The notes below the pieces were generated by a model. The model was given only the letters and a program-made list of their open reading frames with translations. It searched no databases and was not told where the DNA came from. From assembly GCA_023078685.1 (NCBI GenBank), contig JALGAS010000009.1, forward strand, positions 3,162,001 to 3,226,000: a stretch of DNA of 64,000 nucleotides, in the 5' to 3' direction. The stretch is from Neopestalotiopsis rosae. Taxonomy: Eukaryota; Ascomycota; Sordariomycetes; Amphisphaeriales; Sporocadaceae. Below are positions 24,122-34,414 of the stretch, one piece after another. The position numbers and the translations under genes were made by a program. Position 1 is the first letter of the stretch, and every line of letters begins with the position of its first letter.

Positions 24122-25832
24122 GGTGGTGAGTAGGTGAGGGAAGGTGGAAAACATTTATTTAAATGACTGCCGCTCGTTAGAAAGCTACTAGTAGCCGGTA
24201 GGCCCAATCCACTGCACTAATCCACGGTGGCCCGCCATTACGCGCGCGCTTCCTTGCACGGGCAGAAGCTGGAGATGCTGTGGGGGAAAGATAGGTAAGC
24301 TTGGGTGAGGTCACCCCACGTCCCTGCTGCACCACCACTACTCACCCACATAGTAACGTCACGGACTGGACGGGACCTAGTCCCTGGACCCAATACACTT
24401 CGAAGCTTGACTGTTTACAAGCATCACCCATCGGCGCATCGCCAATATTAATGCACGAATGTTTTCGAGAAGACATGGCATCGCTTCTACTTGATGTCAA
24501 TATGTTTTACGCTTGTTTGCTACTGGGACTGTTCTAGCCGACAGAGGTAAAGCAAGCCGTGGCACCGACTGCTGACATGCACAACAGCGACAACTTGTGT
24601 CGTCAAATAAATTTCTTGCCTTCCTGAACGTCAGATGCTTCGCTTGTAAGAATCTCCGTTTTATGAGCGTGACGCAGTGAGGCGCACGTATACCGAGGCA
24701 AACTCGAGTACGATCACCAACTGGGCAGAAAATTTGGCCCTATTTGGTCGCAGTCTACTCAGCCTACCTCCTACAATCGACCCGGGACTACGCAGCATCT
24801 CCACAAGCGCAGTGGCAGCCAATGCCCTACCCCGCGATATCCGACAATGATCGCGATTGCCACACGCGCTGAAACCACTGTCATAGTGATCCTGACATTT
24901 TTGGTTGCTAAGATAAAATCGCAGGCATCGTCCTGTGATCAAGCTCCACAAAGGCATCTGCAGATCCGAGATGTTCCAATATTGCACCTCACGAGTGAGG
25001 TCACCAATGCCCGGCTTGAACAGGCGCATATTCGAGCCGGTATCGCATCTGCCGCTGGTTGCTCCGCAAGGACTCGCAATATTGATTAGTCCGGTATCTC
25101 ACCGGTCGGAGTTTGCCCTGGTTGCGGATGCCAAATTCAAGATGAGGAAAACTTCATCACTCTGGCCTAGCACCCAACGCCGGGAATTCGACCTTAGCTT
25201 AGTACATTTTCCAAAATGTGACAAAATCTTCTGCAGCTCCAAGGTGTTTCGGTGTTCGTGCTGCGTGGGCCTTTTCGGCAGTGCATCGCACAGCCGATCG
25301 TCCGAGTTGAGCAATTGGCAGATATGAAAATGTGAAGGACCCCTCATTGGGCCTCGCTAGTCGTTGTTGCCGATTGTGCATGCACGCTGTGTTCGAGTCA
25401 TCAAGCAATAATGGAGACCTTTCAAGCGTGGGAATCTTGCCAATTCAAAGAGTACTGTACTCGTTCTATCATAGTCCTTGCCTTGGGCTGATTTGATACT
25501 TTGGCTTACCAATGAGCGCCGAGCCGCCTCGATGGTACTTATCTGAAGACCAGTCGGGCACATTCTCGGCCCTCCCAGAAACTCCTTACCACAAGGGTTT
25601 GCACCACTCCCTCATGAATGCTAGTTTGCTCCATAAGCGGCACTAGACAGCGATCAAAAGGAAATGGGATGCGCGGTGTATATTTGAGGCGGGTAAGCTT
25701 CGGATAAAACGCTGGAGCGGGCTCTTGCTATCGTTTAGCCCCGCATCGGCATGCAACAACACGCGGCAACGCGCGGGTACAACCACGAAGTTCTAAATGA
25801 CATTGGCTTTCTTCGCCTAATCGTTGAGGAAC
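24122..25832. other. Gene-poor stretch with repeat C copy 2
   Basis: No supportable gene. It includes repeat C (25065-25397). The stretch 24230-24380 is GC-richer and may hold promoter sequence of the DUF7924 gene. Other open frames are short and overlap on both strands. Confidence 0.5.
25065..25397 (+). repeat. Dispersed repeat C, copy 2 (longest copy)
   Basis: The right half (25211-25397) matches 15171-15358; the left half (about 25065-25205) matches 49540-49690, sharing ACTCGCAATATTGA and AGGAAAACT blocks. The two partial copies define an element of at least 330 bp of which only this copy shows both halves. Confidence 0.7.
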
Positions 25833-26500
25833 ATGTTTCGTTCAGTGAACTCAGCCCGCATGCTGAAAGCAATAGTTCTCAGCGTCCAGCCTGTGACAGA
25901 GTTTACACCCCCCATCCTTAGACTCAAGTGTGCAGCAACTTTCCGTCGTGGCTTTTGGACTCGCGAAGCAAAAACAGCCGACCGCATTGTTTATTCAAAC
26001 AAACATGGAGAAGAGGTACATCTCATTCCCTGGCTTACCATCTTGTTGCTTACTTCATACAATCTAGATATTGTTTGATGGCCAGCACCCGCCCCCAGGA
26101 TATACGTTCGTTCCTGCCGGTAACCCCTTCGTAACTCGGCACTGTCGCCGTCTAGCTAAAGAGACACAACAGAAGATCTATGCAAATGTAAGTTTTAGGT
26201 GTAAATATAGTCCCGCCATTATACTGAACTTCACAGTACCGTCCACAGAGCAAGAAGAAGCCCGCGAAGCAACACGGTCTCTATGTCCCGGAAGCGATCG
26301 TCGAGAAGATTGAATCTCAATACGATGCAAGAAAAGCGATAGCAGACGAGGAATGGTCGCAAAAACTGCATAGGACATACCCTCATATGCCGCCAAAAGA
26401 TGAGGCTCAGATCCGGCGACTTTGCTCCTCACTCTTCCTGAAGTCTGAGGGCATGGATCTTCGTATTCGACGCTATGTCCTCGATCAGTACACAGAATGA
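25833..26500 (+). CDS. DUF2293 domain protein
   Basis: Exons 25833-26015, 26068-26187 and 26237-26500, with introns of 52 and 49 nt (GTACAT and GTAAGT donors), all in phase; 188 residues. The first ATG in the frame is 25833. The N-terminal 45 residues are hydrophobic and basic, compatible with a mitochondrial presequence, then ADRIVYSNKHGEE. The diagnostic segment PPGYTFVPAGNPFVTRHCRR (about 67-86) is followed by GLYVPEAIVEKI, and a C-terminal helical region KLHRTYPHMPPKDEAQI, as in DUF2293 proteins. The function of this family is unknown to me. The gene ends inside the 3' part of the opposite-strand dynamin-like frame, so the two are tail-to-tail with overlap. The usual DUF2293 ending with a longer helical tail seems shortened here. 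Confidence 0.75.
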
Positions 26501-27083
26501 TACTTCTTGGCTCCATCATGTAGGATTCCACCACCTCTTGGATCAAACCGACGTCTGACGCTGACTGATTCTTTGTTTCAGAATGGATAAGCCCTGGCAA
26601 GTCTACAATGGTGAGGTGCGGTCGGTCCGGTCCAGAGATCTCAACGCGGAGCAAGTCTCTGGAGAAGGCTTTGCCATGAGACGTGATACCTATTGCTGCT
26701 TTGGCATCCTCGATGAGATTCGACAAGCCATCAAAGCTCTTAAGCTCTTCGTGAAACCCAGCAAGCGCCATTTTCTCGGCATCAGGCCTGGAATGGTGGG
26801 GTACGATGGAAACAGTAGCACTGGTTTCAAGCGTTCTGCGCAGAACAAGCTCAGTAGGAAAACGAGTACAGAGGTTGCTCTTGATGGGAAATGAAGCACC
26901 AGATATGGCTTCTAGAACAGAACTTTTGCCTGAAGATTGATCTCCACACACAATGATCTGGGGAAGGGAGACAAAATGGTTGATGCCTTGAGAGCGAAGT
27001 GTGTCAATAGAGTCCATCAGGTCAAGCCGTTCCTTGCAGCAGAGGTCATCTAGAACCTTAGAATGAAGAGTGGTAACAACCAT
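26493..27083 (-). pseudogene. Truncated dynamin-like GTPase (N-terminal G domain only)
   Basis: The minus-strand frame from ATG 27083 encodes the start of a dynamin-superfamily GTPase: a short helical lead, the G1 loop CGDQSSGKSSVLE (residues 46-58), the G2 Thr in LCTRFPTELVLRR, and G3 VDLPGLIH (160-167), then YMMEPRSIIL (188-197). There similarity ends: the expected SAKND/TKPD (G4) region, stalk and GED are absent. Downstream codons (to 26178) are merely the antisense of the DUF2293 gene. Full fungal dynamin-like proteins have 650-900 residues, so about one quarter remains. The open part has no stop, so the loss may be recent. This looks like a rearrangement breakpoint near 26493. An expressed GTPase fragment cannot be excluded. 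Confidence 0.75.
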
Positions 27084-27652
27084 GATGCTGAACGGGATTT
27101 AAGCGGGATTGCTCTTGAAGAAGTGGTAGTAATAATATCAAAGATATTGGTAATAAGGTCTCAGTGAGAATCGTGAAAAACTTGTATCGCTGCCTGCCGT
27201 GAGCAGCATAGTGCGCAAAGGGCCGTGGCTGTTGTTGAGCTGCCGTTGTCTGCCTTGCTATACCGCCACGCAATTGGGTGATGTGGGTAGACGGTCATCG
27301 TTCACTCTGTCCGCCGCTTGCCAGATAGTGTAGACCCACATCATTTGGTCGCTACAGGTCCCAAAATATCCTCCTAGCAACATGAAATGCTACATCTGCG
27401 CGACTGGACGTTTTCATCAGAAACTTTGCAACGTCTGCCTTCGCATTGACTGGGATAGAGATTGGATCGGCTTTGTGATCGTGCAAATCATATTCGACTC
27501 AAAGCCGCCCACAGTCGCCATGTACGCTGCTGGCCAATCACCGCCACGACCGCATCATGCATGAAGCGCCGCGGAGTCAGACTGCAAGGCTGCGTAGGAC
27601 TTGCTGGACTCTTCAACTAACTGCCTGATTATGGCACCGAACTCGAACTTCA
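27084..27652. other. Gene-free segment with a locally duplicated block
   Basis: 27383-27550 resembles 28526-28672 (shared GTTTTCATCAGA/GTGTTCATCAGA, CAAATCATATTCGAC/CAGATCATATTCGAC, GCTGGCCAATCA/ACTGGCTAATCATC). No gene is supported. Confidence 0.5.
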
Positions 27653-27925
27653 ATTTGAATCATCACCTGGCTATCGATAACGACCGAATGCACTCTCACC
27701 GATGAACCCACGATGGCGACGCACCCGCGCACGCACGATGCTTACACAATCGGATGGATCTGCGCATTGTCTAAAGAGCAGACGGCCGCAACAGCGATGC
27801 TCGACGAGCGACGCCCGAACCTCTCGAAACCACCCAACGACTCGAACTCCTACACGCTCGGCTCAATCAGTGGCCATAACATCGTTGTTGCGTATACCCT
27901 TTTCCGACTGCCAAATTCGGGCTGA
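27653..27925 (+). pseudogene. Nucleoside-phosphorylase (NLR-type) 5' fragment 1
   Basis: ATG 27713 opens a frame reading HDAYTIGWICALSKEQTAAT, then AMLDERRP, YTLGSISGHNIVVAY: the start of the PNP_UDP (nucleoside phosphorylase-like) domain that forms the N-terminus of many fungal NLR proteins. Similarity stops after about 65 residues, where the catalytic part should begin, and the frame closes at 27925. About 60 bp of 5' flank are shared with the inverted piece at 28665-28755. It is a truncated relic, not a working gene. Confidence 0.7.
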
Positions 27926-28233
27926 GGGTCGAAATTGGTGGTGGGATTCCTTCAAAAGTTCAACTTGATGTGGTGTGGAGCAGAGTGACATTCAATATGT
28001 ACCTGTCTGGAATCTGATTGGACGACTATTATTAGTTCTCGTCTGCACTGCATTCTTAGTGCGTGCAAGTCCGACGCTCCAGCCCCCTCCTTCCTGTGAG
28101 GAATCGGCTTGAAAACCAAAGAATGCTAGCTGTTACAATGTCATTGTTCCCATTGAATCTATTATTTGCCTTGGCTCTCCTAAAATATATGTTTCTCGTG
28201 GACGAAGGCGACCCTACTCAATGATTCAAGACT

Positions 28234-28500
28234 ATGGAGCCGGGCGCAAAGAGGCGCAGGATTGACCATGAAGATAGCGAAGAAGTACCACGAGACGCAA
28301 ACCATAACCACCACGAGTCCAGCCATTTCGAAGGTACGGGGATCAAAATACACGGTGGCACTGTCCAAGTTCATCGCGACCTCTACGTAGCTTCAGGTTA
28401 CGCGGCCAAAAAAAGCAACCGATCTGCTGATATTACATCGAAAGCATGGCGTGACTTTTATCCGTCGTTTACCCTGGCAATTGTATTCCAGTTAGTGTAG
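28234..28500 (+). CDS. Short frame resembling an NLR hinge/N-terminal motif, probably a remnant
   Basis: An 88-codon frame: a basic start (MEPGAKRRRIDHEDSEE), then HHESSHFEGTGIKIHGGT and VQVHRDLYVASG. The short F-x-G-[TS]-G ... G-x-x-x-x-x-R-D pattern recalls the linker that precedes NACHT domains in phosphorylase-type fungal NLRs, and more loosely the sigma-type amyloid motif. After residue 60 nothing is recognisable. It sits between phosphorylase fragments 1 and 2, which fits a scrambled NLR gene. It could also be a spurious frame. Confidence 0.3.
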   Translation: MEPGAKRRRIDHEDSEEVPRDANHNHHESSHFEGTGIKIHGGTVQVHRDLYVASGYAAKKSNRSADITSKAWRDFYPSFTLAIVFQLV

Positions 28501-28664
28501 ACCGGCGTCATATGCCTGGTAAGATGGGATGCTTACACCTGCACGACTGAGCGTGTTCATCAGAGCCTTATTTCAACGTTTCTTATCTTGTTGAACGGGA
28601 CAGAAATCGTCGCGGCTTTGCTACCCTGTGCAGATCATATTCGACCGGACGCTACTGGCTAATC

Positions 28665-28755
28665 ATCGCCATCGTGCGTGCGCGTGTGCGTCGCCATCGT
28701 GGGCTTGTCGGTGAGAGTGCATTCGGTGGTCGTCGATGAATAGGTGACGACTCAT
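28665..28755 (-). repeat. Inverted copy of the fragment-1 leader
   Basis: The reverse complement of this piece matches 27653-27735, including CCGAATGCACTCTCACCGA and CCCACGATGGCGACGCAC with the start codon of fragment 1. It is in the opposite orientation to the fragment-2 coding sequence that follows at 28825, so an inversion breakpoint lies near 28755-28825. Confidence 0.75.
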
Positions 28756-28824
28756 GTTGAAGATCGGTATTGTAATCAGGGAAGTCAAAGAGCTGACTCC
28801 GTGGCGCTTCACGCATGATGTGGC

Positions 28825-29000
28825 AGTGCCTACACAGTCGGGTGGGTTTGCGCCCTGCCCAAAGAGCAGACAGCTGCCATCGCAATGCTCGACAAGCGAC
28901 ACCCGAACCTCTCGAAACCGCTTAACGCCCGAACTCCTACACGCTCGGTTCAATCTGTGGCCACAATATCGTAATTGCCTGTTTGTCTGCTTTTGTCTAC
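28825..29000 (+). pseudogene. Nucleoside-phosphorylase (NLR-type) 5' fragment 2
   Basis: Reads YTVGWVCALPKEQTAAIAM, then LDKRHPNLSKPLNA; a one-base frameshift is needed to continue into SYTLGSICGHNIVIACLS. The nucleotide match with 27740-27900 is clear and in the same orientation. It lacks its own start (the leader is the inverted piece at 28665-28755) and breaks off after about 55 residues. Confidence 0.7.
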
Positions 29001-29078
29001 GTTGACGACGCTGGAGTCGGATACTGAGATGAGGGGCTCTAGAATTCCAGAATACCTTGATAAGATGAAGCAGGATTA

Positions 29079-29640
29079 GTGCCCAAGTACCTGCGATCGG
29101 AATACGGCAAGTCTTCAGGGATATGGTGGGCTGAAACTGAACCTGATTTCGCTCGGCCCATCTTCAACCCTCTGCAAGGCCTTTTTCAGTCCTTTCTGGC
29201 CATTCAAGTCTCGCCATGCAGCTACAGCACTGCCACCAAGGCAGTTGCTTGCTCCTACCTAGCCGGTAGCCATCCAAGATTGCTGCGCCGCAACCTGGGA
29301 ACATATTTTTCCACGAAGCGTATCACTTACACACCTGCCCTATTTGCGAAAATGCTTGAGCCTGCATATGTCAAGATGTTAGATTCCAACGTCTACATGG
29401 CTGGCTCTATATGCATTGTCGAGAACGAGCTTATCGAAGTCCCTTCATTCTTCGACGAGGAGCATGACGACCCCGATTTCTTGCTCGTGAACGGCAACTC
29501 TTTATACGTTCTCGACCAAATCAGGAAGCATAATGTGATTATCGCTGCGCCTCCCGATGGGCATGGACAAGTCACGGCTGCGACGATTGCTTGAGACATG
29601 GTTCACAGATTCCCGCAGGACTTTTCAGTCCTTGCCAGCC
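29079..29640 (+). pseudogene. Nucleoside-phosphorylase (NLR-type) fragment 3
   Basis: The 171-codon frame 29079-29594 ends in FFDEEHDDPDFLL, YVLDQIRKHNVIIAAPPDG and VTAATIA, then a stop; in the same frame DMVHRFPQ follows. This corresponds to the DERH..., YTLGRIG-HN-VIA-LP-G and SAATVA-DM...F positions of the phosphorylase domain. The upstream half of the frame is unrecognised. With fragments 1 and 2 it forms a cluster of dead phosphorylase-type NLR pieces just upstream of the intact NLR at 30.0 kb. Confidence 0.55.
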
Positions 29641-30002
29641 ATTCAAATCTCAGCACGCAGCTGCATCATTGTTACTGGCGTACAGGGGATTGACGTTAGA
29701 GTCGGACAATGGCGGGGCGAAGTCCGACCAGCCGAGCGACTTTGTCACATGATGCAAAAATGGGGAAAGATGATTTCTAATTGTTCGAACTTTTGCTGTC
29801 ACCCCGCTCAGCATCTTCAACTCCACAAAAGTATCCTCAGGTGAACTTGACAGTGCACTAAACTTACTATTGGTGCTAACAAGATCATACACAGAGTTCA
29901 CACAGAGTTCGGCTTAATCATACATTTTTTGATCCGGCCAAATGATCTGAAATTCCTTTGTTGTCGTTGTCTACCGATTTTGCTTCTACCTGTTCCCAAA
30001 TA

Positions 30003-33000
30003 ATGGCTACAAGCGTGGCTCTCCCGTCACGCCCTCCAGCGGTGCAAGAAAATCTACAGGACGCTCTCAACTGGTTCCAGAAGATTCTAGACGATGACCA
30101 GCGCCAAAAAGTGTTGGGCACGCGTGATGTCCCTAGCCTGGACAAAATCATGGTGTTCACGGCCGAGCTCGACGGTACTCAAAGAACAAGGAAGGGTAAA
30201 AGTTTCGCCAGCCGACTTTACTCACTCTTATCATCAGTGGGCAGTTTCTGTGCTATCGTGGATACATATGTATCTGCGAACCCAGAAATTGCTGCCTTGG
30301 TATGGGGTAGCATTAAGCTAACGATTATGGTATGTTCCATGATGAGGTTTAGCTTCAATTGAATGCAAAGACAATAACATCATTCTGTACAGATCACCAT
30401 GAACTTTGTATCGTACTACGATTTTACTTCCGAGCTGTTCATGAAGCTGGGCAGGCAATGCCCACTGCTGTCCGAATACCAAACCCTTTACCCAGAATCC
30501 ACAAGGCTCCAGCAATCGATCAATGACTTTTACGCATCCATCATTCGTTGCTGCAAACATTTGGTAGAGACAATGCAACGTTCATGTAAGTTTGTAATCC
30601 TGGCTCTAGTGTATGGTTCCTGAAGCGAGAAGGGCAAACTCAATTGATAAAAGCGCTTCGGATGTCTTTCGACCAAGAATTCAAGCCAGATTTGGAGGAT
30701 GTCGAAAGGCTCGGCAGTTTTGTAAATAAGGAGATCTCACTTGCCAAGGCCCAAGCAGATTTACGACATCAGCAAGAACAAACAAAAGAGCAACGTGAAG
30801 CAGCCATGAATAGGTCCTTCATGAATTTATTTGTTTCACGAACGGACCACAATCTAGATAAGCTACAATCTGGGCAAGTCCAACGGCAATCACGTAAGTT
30901 TCCTTTCAATTTGTTCAATAGCCATTAACCCAGAATCAGGCAAAGAGAGGGCACGATACTTGGACTCCCTTTCCACCTATGACTATATGAGATCATTCAA
31001 GCAAAGCAACGACAAACGATATGGGAACACTACAAAATGGGTGTTGGAGATGCCGCAATTCCATCGTTGGCTTACTGGGAAAAGTTCAATACTCTGGTGT
31101 TCAGGCAAAAGTAAGCATTCATGGTAAACCATGGAATTCGGACCAATCTTTAACTACCAATAGTTGGCTCTGGCAAAACTGTTGTCACGTAAGTGGTTAT
31201 TCCATCTTGTATATGAGTTTTCGGTTAATCGAGGAACAGCGCGAGTGTTATTCAGCAGATTCTACGTCTTAAAGGAGACCCGAAAAGTTCCATTGGTCCA
31301 GTTTCGTTCTTTTTCGTGCAATCTGACGACGAGGAATCTACGAGCGCGAATTCTATTCTCCGATCGCTCTTGCGACAGAGGCTTGAGGGAGTGGAACTTC
31401 CATCAACGATGCAAGGCAAGTCAGCATTAACTTGGTCTGACATCTCTGATCTATTTATGCAATATATGCCATCGCCACAAACGTCATTCATCTTTATAGA
31501 CGGGCTTGATGAGTGCGACAAAGATCGGAAAAAGTTATTGAAGGAACTGTCAGTCATTTCTTCCACTCACAAGAGTATTCGTATATTTCTTGCAAGCCGC
31601 TTGAGTCTTCGTGATGAAATCAAGACGCACTTTACAAATTATGAACACCTCACACTAGACTGCGAAGCCACCCAAGAGGATATTTCCAGCTATATTGAAG
31701 GAATTCTTGGTGAGAAGCTGGAAGTAGGAGACTTCAAAATTGGAGATCAATCGCTTCTATACGAGATCAAGAGCAAGCTTGTTCAAGGTGCCGACGGGAT
31801 GTGGGTTCCCGCTTACCTATCTCAATCGGAAGTCATCTCTTATTATATTAACAGGTTCCTTTGGGCTTTCTTTCAGCTTGATACTATATTTTCGTTGCAT
31901 TGTGACGATGATATTCGACATGCTCTGGACGATCTCCCGATAGGCCTTGCTGAAACATTCCAACGAGCACTCCGTCGCATTGAGGATGGACATCATGGCC
32001 CTGCAGCACGCAAAGTGTTCCCTTGGATTGCTGCTTCGAAAAGACCACTGTCTCTCGGTGAACTCCAGGAGGCAACTGCCATTGAAGTGGGCCAGAAATT
32101 CACAATTCCCGGACGTCTTTTCAATGATATGGAAAAGATAGCATCATGGTGTCAAAACCTGGTTTTTGTCGATGAAGAAACCCAATTCATCCAGTTCACA
32201 CATCTGGCAGTGAAAATGTTTCTACTCGATGAGTCCACCAAGTCCATGTCGATGGACTTTCACATTACTCTTGAGGAAGCTGATCATATGCTCGGCGAGA
32301 TATGTGTTACATATCTCGGTTTCAACGATTTCAAAACAACCCTGGCGAAACGGCCAAAAGCCGTGATAATTGACCCATTCCAGATACTTCCGAATGTTTT
32401 TATACCTGGATCAAAACTTGCCGCAATAGTGTCGAGCTTAAAGCTAAGACCCCAAACCCGAAAGCATGACCTGACGCCTTCGATCACAGGTCCTCTCCGG
32501 GACTCAACATCGAGTTTTACTACTCTAGAGGTAATGCATCCTTTCTTGAAATACGCGTCGGTCTACTGGATCATCCATTCGGCATCGTTCCAGGAAACAG
32601 AGTCAACGACTTGGATGTCATGGAAGAGCATGGCGACCCAGGGGCATCCGCTGGCACAGATACCGTGGCAGGGCAAGTTGCCTAACAATAAGGATGACGT
32701 CTTGTATTGGTCTTATCAATGCAACCATTATGCAATAATCCGTCTTCTTATCTCGCATTATAACCTTACAACAGCCCAAAAGAATAAGATGCTGGAAATT
32801 TCAACAAAGGACAAGAACATTAACATTCTCGATATCTTCTTGCATAGTATGCAAAGCCAAGAGTTTGATTACGCCAAGGATCAAGCTTTACAAGCTGCAG
32901 CAAAAGGTGGCCACCTCGAAGTGGTTAATAGGCTACTCGCAGCCAAAGCCAACGTTAATGCCCTGCCCGCATACAAAAATAGACGAACAGCGCTACAAGC

Positions 33001-34414
33001 GGCAGCAGAAGGGGGCCATCTCGATGTGGTCGATAGACTTCTCGCAGCCAAAGCTGACGTTAACGCTCAATCTGCACAAATATCCGGGTGGACGGCGCTA
33101 CAAGCGGCATCAAAAGGGGGCCATCTCGAAGTAGTCGATAGGTTACTCGCAGCCAAAGCCGACGTTAATGCCCAGCCTGCACAACTATCCGGATGGACGG
33201 CGCTACGAGCGGCAGCAGAAGGAGGTCATTTCGAGGTGGTCGACAGACTACTCGCAGCCAAAGCTGTAGTCAATATCAGAGCTTTCGGGCACCCAACAGT
33301 ACTACAAGCGGCAGCAAAAGGGGGCCATCTTAAGGTGGTCGATAGACTACTCGTAGCCAAAGCGGAGGTCAACGTCAAAGCCATCGGGCATCCAACAGCG
33401 TTACAAGCGGCAGCGGAAGGTGGCCATCTCGAAGTAGTCGATAGACTCCTCGCAGCCAAAGCCGACGTCAACGCTCCGTCTGCACAAATATCCGGATGGA
33501 CGGCGCTACAAGCGGCATCAAAAGGGGGCCATCTCGAAGTAGTCGATAGGCTACTCGCAGCCAAAGCCGACGTTAACGCCCAAGCTGCGCAAGTATTTGG
33601 AAGGACGGCACTACAAGCGGCAGCAGAACAGGGCCATCTCAAGGTAATCGATAGACTACTCGCGGCTGGAGCCGACGTCAACGCCGTGCCCGCACAAGTA
33701 TTTGGAAGGACGGCACTACAAGCGGCAGCAGAACAGGGCCATCTCAAGGTGATTGATAGACTACTCGCGGCTGGAGCCGACGTTAATGCCCTGCCCGCAC
33801 ATAATAACGGGCGGACGGTGCTACAAGCGGCATCAGAAGGGGGCCATCCCGAAGTGGTCGACAGACTACTCGCAGCCAAAGCCGACGTTAATGCCCAAGC
33901 TGCACAAATATCCGGCTGGACGGCGCTACAGGCGGCAGCAAAAGAAGCCCATTTTAAAGTAATCGATAAATTACTCGCAGCCAAAGCCGACGTCAACGCT
34001 CTGCCTGCATTTGAAAATGGACGGATGGCGTTACAAGCGGCAGCAGAAGGAGGCCATCTCGAAGTGGTCGATAGACTCCTCGCAGCCAAAGCCGACGTTA
34101 ACGCCGTGCCCGCACAAATATTCGGACGGACGGCGCTACAAGCGGCATCAGAAGGAGGCCATCTCGAAATGGTTAACAGGCTACTCGCAGCCAAAGCCGA
34201 CGTCAACGCCCTGCCCGCAGAAATATTCGGACGGACGGCGCTACAAGCGGCAGCAGAAGGAGGCCATCTAAAGGTGGTCAACAGGCTACTCGCAGTCGGA
34301 GCCGATGTCAACGCCCCGGCCGCACGAACATCTGGGCGGACGGCGCTAGGAGCGGCAGCAGAAGGCGGTCATATCGAGATCGTAGAGCGGCTTGAAAAGG
34401 CGGGTGCTTTGTAA
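30003..34414 (+). CDS. NACHT-ankyrin NLR (STAND NTPase), putative non-self recognition protein
   Basis: Seven exons, all in phase: 30003-30329, 30393-30585, 30633-30893, 30940-31110, 31164-31188, 31240-31800 and 31855-34414; 1,365 residues. The N-terminal 300 residues are helical, as in fungal STAND proteins with an uncharacterised N-terminal domain (ALNWFQKIL, AALVWGSIKL, RYGNTTKWVLE, FHRWLTGKSSILWCSGK). The NACHT core has Walker A GKIGSGKT (about 315-322) and Walker B FIFIDGLDECD (about 409-419), then ASRLS and ADGMFLWAFFQLDTI (formed by removing intron 31801-31854). A winged-helix-like part follows (KRPLSLGELQEATAIE, FTHLAVKMFL). From residue 853 there are about 15 ankyrin repeats of mostly 35 residues, with consensus TALQAAAEGGHLEVVDRLLA. 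Ligand binding by the repeats and NTP-driven oligomerisation are known for the class; the trigger here is unknown. Repeat homogeneity suggests fast-evolving specificity, as in incompatibility NLRs. Confidence 0.88.
32877..34414 (+). repeat. Ankyrin-encoding tandem repeat, about 15 units of 99-105 bp
   Basis: Units of 105 bp (two of 99 bp) keep the reading frame across the entire array. Neighbouring units at about 33595-33700 and 33700-33805 differ at only a few positions, so the latest duplication is recent. The array also keeps a long antisense frame open (33226-34311), which is a by-product. Confidence 0.9.

Noticed and set aside
26178..26492. The C-terminal half of the dynamin-like frame as genuine protein
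   Set aside because: These codons are antisense to the DUF2293 gene and show none of the GTPase features expected there.
33226..34311. A 361-codon antisense frame over the ankyrin array
   Set aside because: It exists only because the repeat unit is free of stops on that strand; its Ala/Ser-rich repeated composition mirrors the ankyrin repeats and it has no family match.
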